A DNA stretch of 64,000 nucleotides from Nocardiopsis sp. YSL2 (GCF_030555055.1 NZ_JAMOAO010000001.1:1612001-1676000), one strand, 5' to 3'; shown: positions 11,007-19,693, counted from the stretch's first letter. Translations and numbers: made by a program. Notes: generated by a model from the letters alone, not told the origin.

Positions 11007-12779
11007 GTGCGTAAAGTTCTGATCGCCAACCGCGGCGAGATCGCCGTCCGGATCGCCCGCGCCTGCCGCGACGCCGGCCTGGGCAGCGTCGCCGTCTACG
11101 CCGAACCCGACCTCGACGCGCTGCACGTCAAGGTCGCCGACGAGGCCCACGCCCTGGGCGGGTCCACCCCGGCCGACTCCTACCTCGACATCGCCAAGCT
11201 GCTGGCCGTGGCGGCCGAGTCGGGTGCCGACGCGGTCCACCCCGGCTACGGCTTCCTGGCCGAGAACGCCGACTTCGCCCAGGCCGTCATCGACGCCGGG
11301 CTCACCTGGATCGGCCCGCCCCCGTCCGCGATCACGGCCCTGGGCGACAAGGTCCAGGCCCGCCACATCGCGCAGAAGGTCGGTGCCCCGCTGGTGGCCG
11401 GCACGCCCGACCCGGTGGAGTCGGCCGAGGAGGTGGTGGCCTTCGCCGAGGAGCACGGGCTGCCCATCGCGATCAAGGCCGCCTTCGGAGGCGGCGGTCG
11501 CGGCCTCAAGGTCGCCCACACCCTGGCGGAGGTCGCGGACGCCTACGAGTCGGCGGTGCGCGAGGCCGTCACCGCGTTCGGGCGCGGGGAGTGCTTCGTG
11601 GAGCGCTACCTGGACCGGCCCCGCCACGTGGAGACCCAGTGCCTGGCCGACACGCACGGCAACGTCGTGGTGGTCTCCACCCGGGACTGCTCGCTGCAGC
11701 GCCGCCACCAGAAGCTCGTGGAGGAGGCTCCGGCCCCGTTCCTGAGCCCGGAGCAGAACGCGAAGCTGTACGCGGCGTCCAAGGCCATCCTGGCCGAGGC
11801 CGGGTACGTGGGCGCGGGCACCTGTGAGTTCCTGGTCGGGGTGGACGGCACGATCTCCTTCCTGGAGGTCAACACCCGGCTCCAGGTCGAGCACCCGGTG
11901 ACCGAGGAGGTCACGGGCGTGGACCTGGTCCGGGAGATGTTCCGGGTCGCCGACGGCGAGGAGCTGGGCTTCACCGACCCCGAGGTGCGCGGGCACTCCT
12001 TCGAGTTCCGGATCAACGCCGAGGACGCGGGCCGGGGCTTCATGCCCGCGCCGGGCACCATCACCGAGCTGTCCCTGCCGGGCGGGCCGGGCGTGCGGGT
12101 GGACACCGGCTGCGAGGCGGGCTTCACCGTTCCGCAGGCCTTCGACTCCATGGTCGCCAAGCTGATCGTGTCGGGGCGGACCCGTACCGAGGCGCTGCAG
12201 CGGTCCCGCCGGGCGCTGGCGGAGTTCACCGTGGGCGGGATGCCCACGGTCCTGCCGTTCCACCAGGCGGTCGTGTCCGACCCGGCGTTCGCGCCGACCG
12301 ACCCGGAGCAGGAGTTCGGGGTCTACACGCGGTGGATCGAGACGGAGTTCGACAACACCATCGCTCCGTGGACGGGCACGCCCGGCGAGGCCGGTGCGGC
12401 CGAGCGCGAGACGGTCACCGTGGAGGTGGGCGGCAAGCGCCTGGACGTGGTGCTGCCCGCGGGCCTGGGCGCCTCGGCCGCGGCGGCTCCGGGCCAGGCG
12501 GGCGGTGCGCGCCGCAAGCGCACCTCGCGCAAGGGCGGGTCGGGCGCCGCCGCGGTCAGCGGTGACGCGCTGGTCTCGCCGATGCAGGGCACCGTGGTCA
12601 AGCTGGTCGCCGAGGAGGGCGCCCAGGTCTCCGAGGGCGACACGGTCGTGGTCATCGAGGCCATGAAGATGGAGCAGCCGCTGACCGCCCACAAGGCGGG
12701 CACGGTCACCGGGCTGAAGATCGCCGCGGGCGAGACCATCGGCAACGGCGCGGTGGTCTGCGAGATCAAGGACGCGTAA
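11007..12779 (+). CDS. accA: Acyl-CoA carboxylase alpha subunit (biotin carboxylase + BCCP)
   Basis: A 590-residue fusion of biotin carboxylase and biotin carboxyl carrier protein. The N-terminal domain starts [18 protein letters not shown]; the ATP-grasp domain carries [28 protein letters not shown] and [15 protein letters not shown]. After a basic Ala/Gly linker (about residues 490-515) comes the BCCP domain with [10 protein letters not shown]; the biotinylated lysine is about K554. The protein uses ATP and bicarbonate to carboxylate biotin and hands it to the beta subunit encoded upstream. AGGAGGA precedes the GTG start. Biotinylation would be by the BirA encoded at 4451-5350. The gene ends at a strong bidirectional terminator. 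Confidence 0.95.
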   Translation: MRKVLIANRGEIAVRIARACRDAGLGSVAVYAEPDLDALHVKVADEAHALGGSTPADSYLDIAKLLAVAAESGADAVHPGYGFLAENADFAQAVIDAGLTWIGPPPSAITALGDKVQARHIAQKVGAPLVAGTPDPVESAEEVVAFAEEHGLPIAIKAAFGGGGRGLKVAHTLAEVADAYESAVREAVTAFGRGECFVERYLDRPRHVETQCLADTHGNVVVVSTRDCSLQRRHQKLVEEAPAPFLSPEQNAKLYAASKAILAEAGYVGAGTCEFLVGVDGTISFLEVNTRLQVEHPVTEEVTGVDLVREMFRVADGEELGFTDPEVRGHSFEFRINAEDAGRGFMPAPGTITELSLPGGPGVRVDTGCEAGFTVPQAFDSMVAKLIVSGRTRTEALQRSRRALAEFTVGGMPTVLPFHQAVVSDPAFAPTDPEQEFGVYTRWIETEFDNTIAPWTGTPGEAGAAERETVTVEVGGKRLDVVLPAGLGASAAAAPGQAGGARRKRTSRKGGSGAAAVSGDALVSPMQGTVVKLVAEEGAQVSEGDTVVVIEAMKMEQPLTAHKAGTVTGLKIAAGETIGNGAVVCEIKDA

Positions 12780-12786
12780 CCCGTCA

Positions 12787-12824
12787 GGAGGGGGAGGCAC
12801 CGGGAAACCGGTGCCTCCCCCTCC
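12787..12824. terminator. Bidirectional hairpin terminator between accA and Uma2 gene
   Basis: A perfect 17-bp stem with a GAAA tetraloop lies 7 bases after the accA stop and 12 bases before the stop of the converging Uma2 gene. There is no U-run, as is usual in high-GC actinobacteria. It probably serves both strands. Confidence 0.8.
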
Positions 12825-12835
12825 GACGTTCCAGG

Positions 12836-13450
12836 TCAGCGCTGAAGGATGTCGGTCAGATCGAACTCCAGCTTCACGGGAGCGGAAGTCTTGAGTATCC
12901 CCCGGTGGACTGTCGGCCGACCGTAGTCGCCGGATGGGCTGGCCGGGTCCTTCTCGTACTCGAAGACCACCGCGTCGTCCCCGTCCTGCTCGACTCTCCA
13001 GAAGAAAGGGACTCCTGCACGGGCATAGAGCTCAGGCTTACGTTCCCTGTCCCTGATCTCCGACTCCGGCGAGACCACCTCCACCGCGAGTTCCACTGCA
13101 TCGGGCGGAAACCATGTCTGGCCCAGTTTCTTGAAGGCGTCCCTCTTGACCAGCATCAGGTCCGGTTCCGGCCGCTGGCGCTCGGCGAGTTTGACCGAGA
13201 ACTCCCTCCCCAGCCGAAGACCGCTGGGGGCGTGAGCCTTCAGCTCGTCTCCCAACAGTTCGAGGAACAGCATGTGGAACAGCCTCTGAGGGCTCACGAG
13301 TACAAGGCTTCCGTCGATGAGTTCGGTGTGCGGCGGAAGATCCGGGATGCGGTCGAGGTCGTCGGCGGTGAAACCCTCCTGCGGGGGCATGGGGAGCCTC
13401 ACCTCGCCGAACTCGGAGACCGGGCGCTCGGCCACGGTTGGAACAGACAT
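12836..13450 (-). CDS. Uma2-family (DUF820) restriction-endonuclease-fold protein
   Basis: A 204-residue paralogue of the gene at 5480-6103. The fold core is recognisable as PDLMLVKRDAF followed by VELAVEVVSPESEIRDRERK, the second catalytic segment with the E-V-x-S-P motif and downstream lysine. The frame is open 19 codons further upstream, but the ATG at 13450 has GGAGG at good spacing and is chosen. It is convergent with accA. Members often occur as scattered paralogues without a fixed neighbourhood; the role is unknown. Confidence 0.82.
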   Translation of the reverse strand: MSVPTVAERPVSEFGEVRLPMPPQEGFTADDLDRIPDLPPHTELIDGSLVLVSPQRLFHMLFLELLGDELKAHAPSGLRLGREFSVKLAERQRPEPDLMLVKRDAFKKLGQTWFPPDAVELAVEVVSPESEIRDRERKPELYARAGVPFFWRVEQDGDDAVVFEYEKDPASPSGDYGRPTVHRGILKTSAPVKLEFDLTDILQR

Positions 13451-13674
13451 GTCGCTGCCTCCGGTCGTCGGATCGTTCTCGTCGCCCACGGTAGCCATCT
13501 CTGTCACCCCGTCACGGTGTTTTCCTGGATTGTCTCACCCGAGGTCGCGCCGAGGGTGATCCTCGCCGCACTCCCGTGGCCCTCTGGCGCCAGGACGCCC
13601 GCCACACGGGCGCTGCGGACCCCTGGCACTAAGATTCATCCCATGACCGTATGGAACAAATAAGGAACCACGGT

Positions 13675-13680
13675 TATTGT
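13675..13680 (+). promoter_or_regulatory. -10 box for a leaderless leader-peptide transcript
   Basis: TATTGT ends 8 bases before the GTG of the small leader ORF, the spacing expected when transcription begins at the start codon. A -35-like TGGAAC lies 17 bases upstream (13652-13657). No Shine-Dalgarno sequence precedes the GTG. Confidence 0.4.
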
Positions 13681-13688
13681 TCTCCATT

Positions 13689-13763
13689 GTGACGAACATC
13701 TGGGGACTGACGCGAAGGTGGCACATCGACCTGTGCCGCTTCGACAGCCACGCGTGTAGCTAG
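13689..13763 (+). CDS. Putative Cys-containing leader peptide upstream of DAACS symporter
   Basis: A 24-codon ORF (GTG...TAG) encodes a peptide whose core RRWHIDLCRF and Cys-containing end (HACS) match the actinobacterial leader-peptide type with an R-R-x-H-x-D-L core and C-terminal cysteines. That type typically precedes sulfur and cysteine genes and, in mycobacteria, acts as a cysteine-responsive attenuator. It is likely leaderless. A GC-rich hairpin follows 5 bases after the stop (13769-13792), then a 7-bp stem (13815-13835), then the symporter start 173 bases after the leader stop. The peptide has two Cys codons, not a long Cys run. Cys-dependent control of the transporter is inferred. 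Confidence 0.6.
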   Translation: MTNIWGLTRRWHIDLCRFDSHACS

Positions 13764-13768
13764 GTCCA

Positions 13769-13835
13769 CGCGCGCCCGTCCGGGCTGCGCGCCGCACACC
13801 CGTACCCACCCCCAGATCACCCTCCCGCGGTGATC
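13769..13835 (+). promoter_or_regulatory. Attenuator-like hairpins between leader peptide and symporter
   Basis: Two stems follow the leader ORF. The first is a GC-rich hairpin at 13769-13792 with the CCCG/CGGG core. The second is GATCACC/GGTGATC at 13815-13835 with a 7-base loop. The remaining 100 bases to the symporter show no gene. Alternative pairing controlled by ribosome stalling is plausible but not demonstrable by eye. Confidence 0.35.
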
Positions 13836-13935
13836 CGCCCCATCCCCTGAGCCGGGCCCTTCCGTCCCACGGCGCCGACCGCGCCGTCGTTCACCCGCGC
13901 CCGGCCGCCTTCCACCACCAATGGAGTCACCTGCC

Positions 13936-15408
13936 GTGTCCGCGCAGACCACCGTCAAGCGCAAGCGTCCACGCTTCCCGTTCGCCGCCCAGGTCCTGAC
14001 CGGCCTGGTCCTCGGCCTCCTCCTGGGCGTCGTCGCCCTCCAGCTCGGCACCACCGGCGACGGTGAGCCGAACTGGCTCGCCGTCACCCTGCAGACCGTC
14101 GGCTCGACCTTCGTCTCCCTGCTGCGCACGATCGTGCCGCCGCTGATCGTCCTCGCCGTCATCTCCTCGATCGCCAACCTGCGCAACGTCGCCAACGCCG
14201 CCCGGCTGGCCTGGAAGACGCTGCTGTGGTTCGCCATCACCGCCCTGATCGCGGTCGCGATCGGCATCACGCTCGGCCTGGTCTTCCGCCCGGGCCTCAA
14301 CAGCGCGGTGGACGCCTCCACCGCCGCCGAGCCCAGCACCACCGGCTCCTGGCTGGCGTTCATCGAGAGCATCGTCCCGGCGAACTTCCTCGGCCTGGCC
14401 GCGAGCACCTCGGCCGCCGACGACGGCTCGCTGTCGACCTCGCTGTCGTTCAACGCCCTGCAGCTCATCGTGATCGCCGTGGTCCTGGGCATCGCCGCGG
14501 TGAAGGTCGGCAAGTCCGCCGAGCCCTTCATCAACTTCACCGCCTCGGCCCTGGACGTCGTGCTCAAGGCCCTGTGGTGGGTCATCCGCCTGGCCCCGAT
14601 CGGCACCGTCGGCCTGCTGGGCAACGCGGTCTACAGCTACGGCTGGACCACCATCGGCGCGCTCGGACAGTTCTCCGTCACCATCTACGTCGGCCTGGCC
14701 CTCGTGGTGTTCGTCGTCTACCCGCTGCTCGCCCTCGCCAACGGGCTCTCCCCGCTCAAGTACCTGACGGGTGTGTGGCCCGCCGCCCAGCTCGGCTTCG
14801 TGTCCCGCTCCTCCATGGGCACGCTGCCCGTGACCCAGCGGGTCGCCGAGCAGAACTTCGGCGTCCCCCGCCACTACTCCGCGTTCGCGGTGCCCTTCGG
14901 CGCGACCACCAAGATGGACGGGTGCGCCGCGATCTACCCGGCGATCTCGGCGATCTTCGTCGCCCAGTTCTTCGGCATCGACCTGGGGATCACCGACTAC
15001 CTGCTGATCGTGTTCGTCTCGGTCATCGGCTCGGCCGCCACCGCGGGCACCACCGGCGCGACCGTCATGCTGACCCTGACCCTGTCCACCGTGGGCCTGC
15101 CCCTGGAGGGCGTCGGCCTGCTGCTCGCCGTCGACCCGATCCTGGACATGGGCCGCACCGCCACCAACGTGGCCGGTCAGGCGTTCATCCCGGCCATCGT
15201 GGCCAAGCGCGAGGGCATCATGGACGTGGCCCGCTACCACGCCCCCCGCGGCGTGACCGGCTTCGTGCCGCTCGACGAGGAGCCGGACACCGTCCAGGCC
15301 GGGACCGGTACCGACGCCGAGGCCGCCGGGGCCGCGGACGAGGACCCCGGCGCCACCGCGTCCGGGACGTCCGAGAAGAAGGAGACGGCCGGGTCCGGCA
15401 CGGCCTGA
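13936..15408 (+). CDS. DAACS-family dicarboxylate/amino acid:cation symporter
   Basis: A 490-residue integral membrane transporter of the SLC1/GltP-DctA-TcyP family. Re-entrant hairpin and substrate-site signatures are present: SRSSMGTLPVTQ in HP1, AVPFGATTKMDGCA in TM7, TAGTTGATVM in HP2 and DPILDMGRTATNVAGQ in TM8. An unusual C-terminal tail of about 55 residues is rich in Ala, Glu and Gly and is probably cytoplasmic and disordered. GTG 13936 is chosen because GGAG lies 9 bases upstream; the in-frame ATG 13921 overlaps that ribosome site and has none of its own. Substrates in the family include glutamate, C4-dicarboxylates and L-cystine. The Cys-containing leader peptide upstream favours cystine or another sulfur amino acid, but this is an inference. 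Confidence 0.88.
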   Translation: MSAQTTVKRKRPRFPFAAQVLTGLVLGLLLGVVALQLGTTGDGEPNWLAVTLQTVGSTFVSLLRTIVPPLIVLAVISSIANLRNVANAARLAWKTLLWFAITALIAVAIGITLGLVFRPGLNSAVDASTAAEPSTTGSWLAFIESIVPANFLGLAASTSAADDGSLSTSLSFNALQLIVIAVVLGIAAVKVGKSAEPFINFTASALDVVLKALWWVIRLAPIGTVGLLGNAVYSYGWTTIGALGQFSVTIYVGLALVVFVVYPLLALANGLSPLKYLTGVWPAAQLGFVSRSSMGTLPVTQRVAEQNFGVPRHYSAFAVPFGATTKMDGCAAIYPAISAIFVAQFFGIDLGITDYLLIVFVSVIGSAATAGTTGATVMLTLTLSTVGLPLEGVGLLLAVDPILDMGRTATNVAGQAFIPAIVAKREGIMDVARYHAPRGVTGFVPLDEEPDTVQAGTGTDAEAAGAADEDPGATASGTSEKKETAGSGTA

Positions 15409-15441
15409 CCCCGCTCGACACGGGGCCCGTCCCGACACGAC

Positions 15442-15479
15442 CGCGACGGCCCGCCGGACTCCTCCGGCGGGCCGTCGCG
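15442..15479. terminator. Hairpin terminator after DAACS symporter
   Basis: A 17-bp GC-rich stem with a CTCC loop begins 33 bases after the symporter stop codon. No U-run follows. Confidence 0.7.
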
Positions 15480-15568
15480 CGTGTCCGTACGGTGAGACAC
15501 TGACGGCGACGGGAACTGTCCAGGTGCCTCGTTCGTCCCTATTGGACGAGGGAGGCGAGAGGAACGAC

Positions 15569-16843
15569 ATGTTGCGCCGCTTGGTAACACCCACAGTGCT
15601 GACCGCCGGACTCGCGGCGGCGGTGGTGTCCGCCTCGGTGGTGCCCGCCGCGGCGGACACCCAGGACGGGCTGCCCCCGACACAGGACATCGTCGACGAG
15701 CTGGAGAACGACGGTGTCTTCATCGATCCCAGCATCACCACGGTCCCCGACTCCGACATCGGAGCCCTGGAGTCGGCCTCGGCCGAGGCGGACGTCCCCG
15801 TGTACTACGTCTTCGTCCCGGAGGGCAACGCCACGTCCGCCGCCGGGGTGGAAGAGTTCATGAATCCCGTCATGGACGAGGTCGGTGACGGCGTGTACGG
15901 GGTGCTGTCCGGTTCGGAGAACTTCTTCGTCGTCTCTCCCAACATCGAGGACACCGACGCGATCCGCGCGGAGTCCCTCGCCAACGGCGGTGACCCGCCC
16001 AACCCCATCGACACCCTGACGGCGATGCCCGAGGCCGCGGCCGAGACGCAGGAGGCCCCCACCGGGGGCGTCACCTCCGGCGTCGTGCTGCTCGCCGTCC
16101 TCGTGCTGCTCGTCGCGGGCGGCGGCTGGTTCGTCTACAACCAGCGCAAGAAGCGCGCCGCAGAGAAGGCCAAACAGCTCGCCGAGATCAAGCAGATGGC
16201 CACAGAGGACGTGGTCCGGCTGGGCGAGGACGTCGCGCGGCTGGAGATCGACGTCTCCGCGGTCGACGACGACACCCGCACCGACTACTCGCGGGCCATG
16301 GACTCCTATGACCAGGCCAAGTCGCTGCTCGACACCATCCAGGAACCCGACCAGGTGCGGATGGTGACCAGCGCGCTGGAGGACGGCCGCTACTACATGA
16401 CGGCCACCCGGGCGCGGATGAACGGCGAGGAGGTGCCCGCGCGGCGCGGCCCCTGCTTCTTCAATCCGCAGCACGGCCCGTCCACCACCGACGTCGACTG
16501 GGCCCCTCCCGGCGGCTCCCCGAGGTCGGTCACGGCGTGCGACGCCTGTGCCCAGGCGGTGCGCACGGGCGGACAGCCCGACGTGCGCCTGGTCGAGGTC
16601 GACGGCGAGCGCCGGCCCTACTACGACGCGGGCCCGGCCTACTCGCCCTACGCCGGCGGCTACTTCGGGATGGACATGATGATGGGCATGTTCACCGGCA
16701 TGATGATGGGCTCCATGATGGGGTCGATGCTCGGCGGCGGCATGATGGGCGGCGACATGGGCGGCGGAGACATGGGCGGCGACTTCGGTGGCGGCGACAT
16801 GGGCGGCGGAGACTTCGGCGACTTCGGCGGCTTCGACTTCTGA
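15569..16843 (+). CDS. Single-pass membrane protein with secreted N-terminus and Met/Gly-rich C-terminal tail
   Basis: A 424-residue protein. Residues 1-29 form a signal peptide (cleavage near VPAAADT). Residues 30-165 are an extracytoplasmic domain resembling TPM-like modules. Residues 169-190 are a transmembrane helix followed by the basic anchor NQRKKRAAEKAK. A coiled-coil-like cytoplasmic segment runs to about 290, and then comes a stretch with RRGPCFFNPQHG and a CDAC motif that could bind a metal. The last 55 residues are extreme in composition, with methionine runs (MDMMMGMF, MMMGSMMGSM) and then repeated GGDMGG/GGDFGG units. Function is unknown. ATG 15569 follows GAGAGGAACGAC. A similar layout is known in uncharacterised Streptomyces proteins. 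It is flanked by terminators on both sides, so it is monocistronic. Confidence 0.8.
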   Translation: MLRRLVTPTVLTAGLAAAVVSASVVPAAADTQDGLPPTQDIVDELENDGVFIDPSITTVPDSDIGALESASAEADVPVYYVFVPEGNATSAAGVEEFMNPVMDEVGDGVYGVLSGSENFFVVSPNIEDTDAIRAESLANGGDPPNPIDTLTAMPEAAAETQEAPTGGVTSGVVLLAVLVLLVAGGGWFVYNQRKKRAAEKAKQLAEIKQMATEDVVRLGEDVARLEIDVSAVDDDTRTDYSRAMDSYDQAKSLLDTIQEPDQVRMVTSALEDGRYYMTATRARMNGEEVPARRGPCFFNPQHGPSTTDVDWAPPGGSPRSVTACDACAQAVRTGGQPDVRLVEVDGERRPYYDAGPAYSPYAGGYFGMDMMMGMFTGMMMGSMMGSMLGGGMMGGDMGGGDMGGDFGGGDMGGGDFGDFGGFDF

Positions 16844-16869
16844 CCGCTACGCACCCGTATGACGCACGC

Positions 16870-16891
16870 GGCCCCGGGGCTTCCCGGGGCC
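16870..16891. terminator. Hairpin terminator between converging genes
   Basis: GGCCCCGGG-GCTT-CCCGGGGCC, a 9-bp stem, lies between the stop of the Met-rich protein gene and the stop of the minus-strand kinase gene. It probably acts in both directions. Confidence 0.6.
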
Positions 16892-16915
16892 GTCGTCGTG
16901 TCGCGGGAGCACCCG

Positions 16916-17566
16916 TTACACCGGGGACCGCCGTCCGGCCGCGGCGTCCCGCCGCTCGACCCAGTCGGCGACCTCGGCCGCGGTGTGCTCGGGCCCTGCC
17001 GTGGTGGTGTCCAACAGGGTCAGCGGCGGCGTGAGGCGGTCGGCCTCCTCCACCACCCAGTCGGCGAAGTCCAACGTCTCGGCGATGCGCTCCTCGTCCC
17101 ATCCGCGCCAGGCCGGACGGGACCGCAGCCGTGCGGCCAGGACCCCGGGATCACAGGTCAGCGCGAGGTAGTGCACGTCGGTGAACAGGGCCCGCTCGGG
17201 CAGCGGCTCGAACTCCGGCGGGACGACCGTCCCGCACAGCACGACCGGACGCCCGTTCTGCTGCACCATCGCGGCCGTGCGCAGCCAGGTGGAGCGGAAC
17301 AGGCGGTGGTCGTCGGCGGGATCGCGCAGCCCGCCCACCCACAGCAGGTCCTGTTCGAGGACGACGAACCGGTCCTGGAGCCGTTCCAGCAGCAGCCCGG
17401 CGATGGTCGACTTCCCGGTGCCGCTGGGACCGGACACGCAGTACAGCGGTCGCCGCTGGAAGGGCCGGGTCCGGCCGCAGTCCGCGCACAACAGGACCGA
17501 CGCCCCCGCACTCGTGTCGGGGACGTCGTTCCACGCACCGCAGTGCGTACAGATCAGCGGATGCAC
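16916..17566 (-). CDS. Zinc-ribbon plus P-loop nucleoside/nucleotide kinase-like protein
   Basis: A 216-residue protein with two parts. Residues 1-35 form a four-cysteine zinc ribbon (C6-x2-C9 and C27-x2-C30). Residues 40-216 form a P-loop NTPase, with Walker A GPSGTGKS at 46-53, a LEQDLLWVGG segment like the DE-motif of small-molecule kinases, and ARLRSRPAWRGWDEER resembling the lid arginines of shikimate/gluconate-kinase-type enzymes. The GTG at 17566 is 7 bases downstream of the zf-TFIIB gene stop and is preceded by GAGGCGG, so the two genes are probably coupled. A zinc ribbon fused ahead of a small kinase is uncommon. The substrate is unknown. It is not a typical zeta toxin, as no partner antitoxin is present. 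Confidence 0.72.
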   Translation of the reverse strand: MHPLICTHCGAWNDVPDTSAGASVLLCADCGRTRPFQRRPLYCVSGPSGTGKSTIAGLLLERLQDRFVVLEQDLLWVGGLRDPADDHRLFRSTWLRTAAMVQQNGRPVVLCGTVVPPEFEPLPERALFTDVHYLALTCDPGVLAARLRSRPAWRGWDEERIAETLDFADWVVEEADRLTPPLTLLDTTTAGPEHTAAEVADWVERRDAAAGRRSPV

Positions 17567-17573
17567 CGCCGCC

Positions 17574-17963
17574 TCAGTCGAAGAGGTCTTCGAGGAAGCT
17601 CTTGCGCCGCTTCCGGCCGTAGGGTCGGGGCGAGTCCTTGTAGCCGCCGAAGGGGCGGGGCGAGTCCTTGTAGCCGCCGTAGGGACGCGGGGAGTCCTTG
17701 TAGCCGCCGTAGCCACCGCGAGGCGGGTAGCCCCCCTGGGCCGGGTAGCCGCCCTGGGCCGGGTAGGCGGGCGGCGGCGGGGGCGGAGTCGGGGGCGCGG
17801 AGGGGTCGGGCGGGACGACGCCGTAGTGCCGCTGCTCGGCGTTGGCGATGGCCTCCAGCTCTCCCCGGTCCAGGAAGATGCCCTGACAGCCCTCACAACG
17901 CTCGATGTGGACGCCGTGCCGGTCGAAGGTACGCATGTGGCCTTGGCACTTGGGACAGATCAT
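17574..17963 (-). CDS. zf-TFIIB domain protein with Gly-Tyr-Lys-Asp repeats
   Basis: A 129-residue protein. The N-terminal TFIIB-type zinc ribbon has C3-x2-C6 and C23-x2-C26 with the family phrase CQGIFLDRGELE. The middle is Pro-rich (about residues 60-75), then come three near-copies of YGGYKDSPRPYG, and the end is KRRKSFLEDLFD, the conserved tail of this family. Function is unknown in any organism; nucleic-acid or protein binding is often proposed. It precedes, with a 7-base gap, a second zinc-ribbon protein with a kinase domain. ATG 17963. Confidence 0.85.
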   Translation of the reverse strand: MICPKCQGHMRTFDRHGVHIERCEGCQGIFLDRGELEAIANAEQRHYGVVPPDPSAPPTPPPPPPAYPAQGGYPAQGGYPPRGGYGGYKDSPRPYGGYKDSPRPFGGYKDSPRPYGRKRRKSFLEDLFD

Positions 17964-18077
17964 GACCGGATCCTACGGCCTTCGGTATCCGTTTCGCATA
18001 TGGGCGGGGCCCGCCGTGGACGTCCTGGCCGCGCACACGGAGAGCCCCGTCGTTCCAGAGCGGTCGGAGGCTCGGGG

Positions 18078-19460
18078 CTACTCGGGGGAGGCGAGCATGA
18101 GCGAGCGGGCGGCCTCGGTGACGCTGCCGGACAGCGACGGGTACACCGCGAAGGTGTGCGCGAGGTCGTCCACCGTCAGGCGCTGCTGGACGGCCACGGA
18201 CACGGCCAGGATGAGCTCGCTGGCGCGCGGACCGACGATGACGCCGCCCAGCACGATGCCCGTGTGCTGGCGGCAGATGAGTTTGACGAAGCCGTCCTTG
18301 ACCTCGTTCATCTTGGCGCGCGGGTTGGTGTTCAGCGGCAGGGTGACCGACCGGCCGTCGATACGGCCGCTGCGGACGTCGTCCTCGCTGGCACCGACCG
18401 CCGCCAGCTCCGGGTGGGTGAACACCGTGGAGGCCACGGTGGACAGCTTGAGAGGGGACACGGCCTCGCCCAGGGCGTGCCACATGGCGATCCGGCCCTG
18501 CATGGCGGCCACCGAGGCCAGCATGTTGACGCCCGTGCAGTCCCCGGCGGCGTAGACGCCCGGGACGGTGGTGCGCGAGACCCGGTCGACCTCCACGAAG
18601 CCGCCCTGCGCCAGCCGGACACCGGCCTCCTCCAGCCCCAGGCCCTCGGTGTTGGGGATCATGCCGACCGTCATCAGGCAGTGGCTGCCCTCGACCGTCC
18701 GGCCGTCGGACAGGGTGACGAGGACGCCGTCGTCGGTGCGCTGGACCGACTCGGCCCGCGTCTGGCTGAGGACCGTCATGCCGCGGCGCATGAAGACCTC
18801 CTCCAGGACCTCGGCGGCGTCGGCGTCCTGCGTGGGCATGACGCGTTCGCGGGAGGAGACGAGGGTCACGTCGGAGCCCAGGGCCTGGTAGGCGCTGGCG
18901 AACTCGGCGCCGGTCACACCCGACCCGACCACGATGAGCCGCTCGGGCAGCTCGTCCAGGTCGTAGAGGTGGCGCCATGTGAGGATGCGCTCACCGTCGG
19001 GCCTGGCGGTGGGCAGCTCACGCGGGTGGGCTCCGGTCGCCAGCAGAACGACGTCGGCGCGCAGCCGCTGCTCGCCGACCGCGACGATGTGCGGGTCCAC
19101 GAGGCGGGCCTCGCCCTCGACGACCTTCACGCCCTCCTTGACCAGCCGCTTGCGCGTGTCATCGGACTGAGCCTGGGCGAGGTCCTTGATACGGGGGTTG
19201 ACCTGCGAGATGTCGACCTCGACCTCGGCCTTGTCCTCGTGGACCGAGGGGATGTTGATCCCGAGGATGTCGGCCTCGCGCACGTACGTGGTGCGGGTCG
19301 AGGTGGCGATGAGGCTCTTGGAGGGCACACAGTCGGTGAGCACGCAGGCGCCGCCGATACCGTCGCGGTCCACCACCGTCACGTCCGCGCCGAGCTGTGC
19401 GGCGACCAGCGCCGCCTCATAGCCCCCGGGTCCGCCCCCGATGATCACGACCTTCGTCAC
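18078..19460 (-). CDS. NAD(P)H-dependent flavoprotein disulfide reductase family (LpdA-like quinone dehydrogenase)
   Basis: A 460-residue member of the pyridine nucleotide-disulfide oxidoreductase class I family. FAD motif GGGPGGYEAALVAA (8-21), redox-cysteine segment GGACVLTDCVPSKS with both C39 and C44, NAD(P) motif VVGSGVTGAEFASA, and second FAD motif TTVPGVYAAGDCTG are seen. The C-terminal dimer-interface catalytic pair of true lipoamide dehydrogenases (HxxxxE) is replaced by FAVYPSLSGSVTEA, lacking the histidine. It therefore resembles the actinobacterial NAD(P)H-quinone dehydrogenases (Mycobacterium Rv3303c type) more than E3 subunits. GTG 19460 follows GAGGGAG. It is divergent from the PNP gene. 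Confidence 0.82.
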   Translation of the reverse strand: MTKVVIIGGGPGGYEAALVAAQLGADVTVVDRDGIGGACVLTDCVPSKSLIATSTRTTYVREADILGINIPSVHEDKAEVEVDISQVNPRIKDLAQAQSDDTRKRLVKEGVKVVEGEARLVDPHIVAVGEQRLRADVVLLATGAHPRELPTARPDGERILTWRHLYDLDELPERLIVVGSGVTGAEFASAYQALGSDVTLVSSRERVMPTQDADAAEVLEEVFMRRGMTVLSQTRAESVQRTDDGVLVTLSDGRTVEGSHCLMTVGMIPNTEGLGLEEAGVRLAQGGFVEVDRVSRTTVPGVYAAGDCTGVNMLASVAAMQGRIAMWHALGEAVSPLKLSTVASTVFTHPELAAVGASEDDVRSGRIDGRSVTLPLNTNPRAKMNEVKDGFVKLICRQHTGIVLGGVIVGPRASELILAVSVAVQQRLTVDDLAHTFAVYPSLSGSVTEAARSLMLASPE

Positions 19461-19693
19461 GCTGCTTCACTCCCTCTGCGGGCTACCCCTGGCCCGTTCC
19501 CGGTCCGGGTGACATTCGGGCATGGCGGGGCGCCACCTGGATGTATCGGTTGCCTCCATTGTCGTCTATGGGGACCTGTGCCCACCTCAGCCACCCCGGC
19601 GTCCGCGCACCGTGCTTCGCCCCGATTCCGCACTCCGGACACACTGCGTTGCGTTCCGGAACAATCCCACTACACAGCGGTAGCATCCGACTT

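Noticed and set aside
10782..12800. A 672-codon minus-strand open frame across the accA gene
   Set aside because: Same artefact: the plus strand encodes an intact biotin carboxylase with all motifs.
18078..19460. E3 subunit (lpd) of 2-oxoacid dehydrogenase
   Set aside because: The catalytic His of the C-terminal HxxxxE motif is missing and no E1/E2 genes are near.
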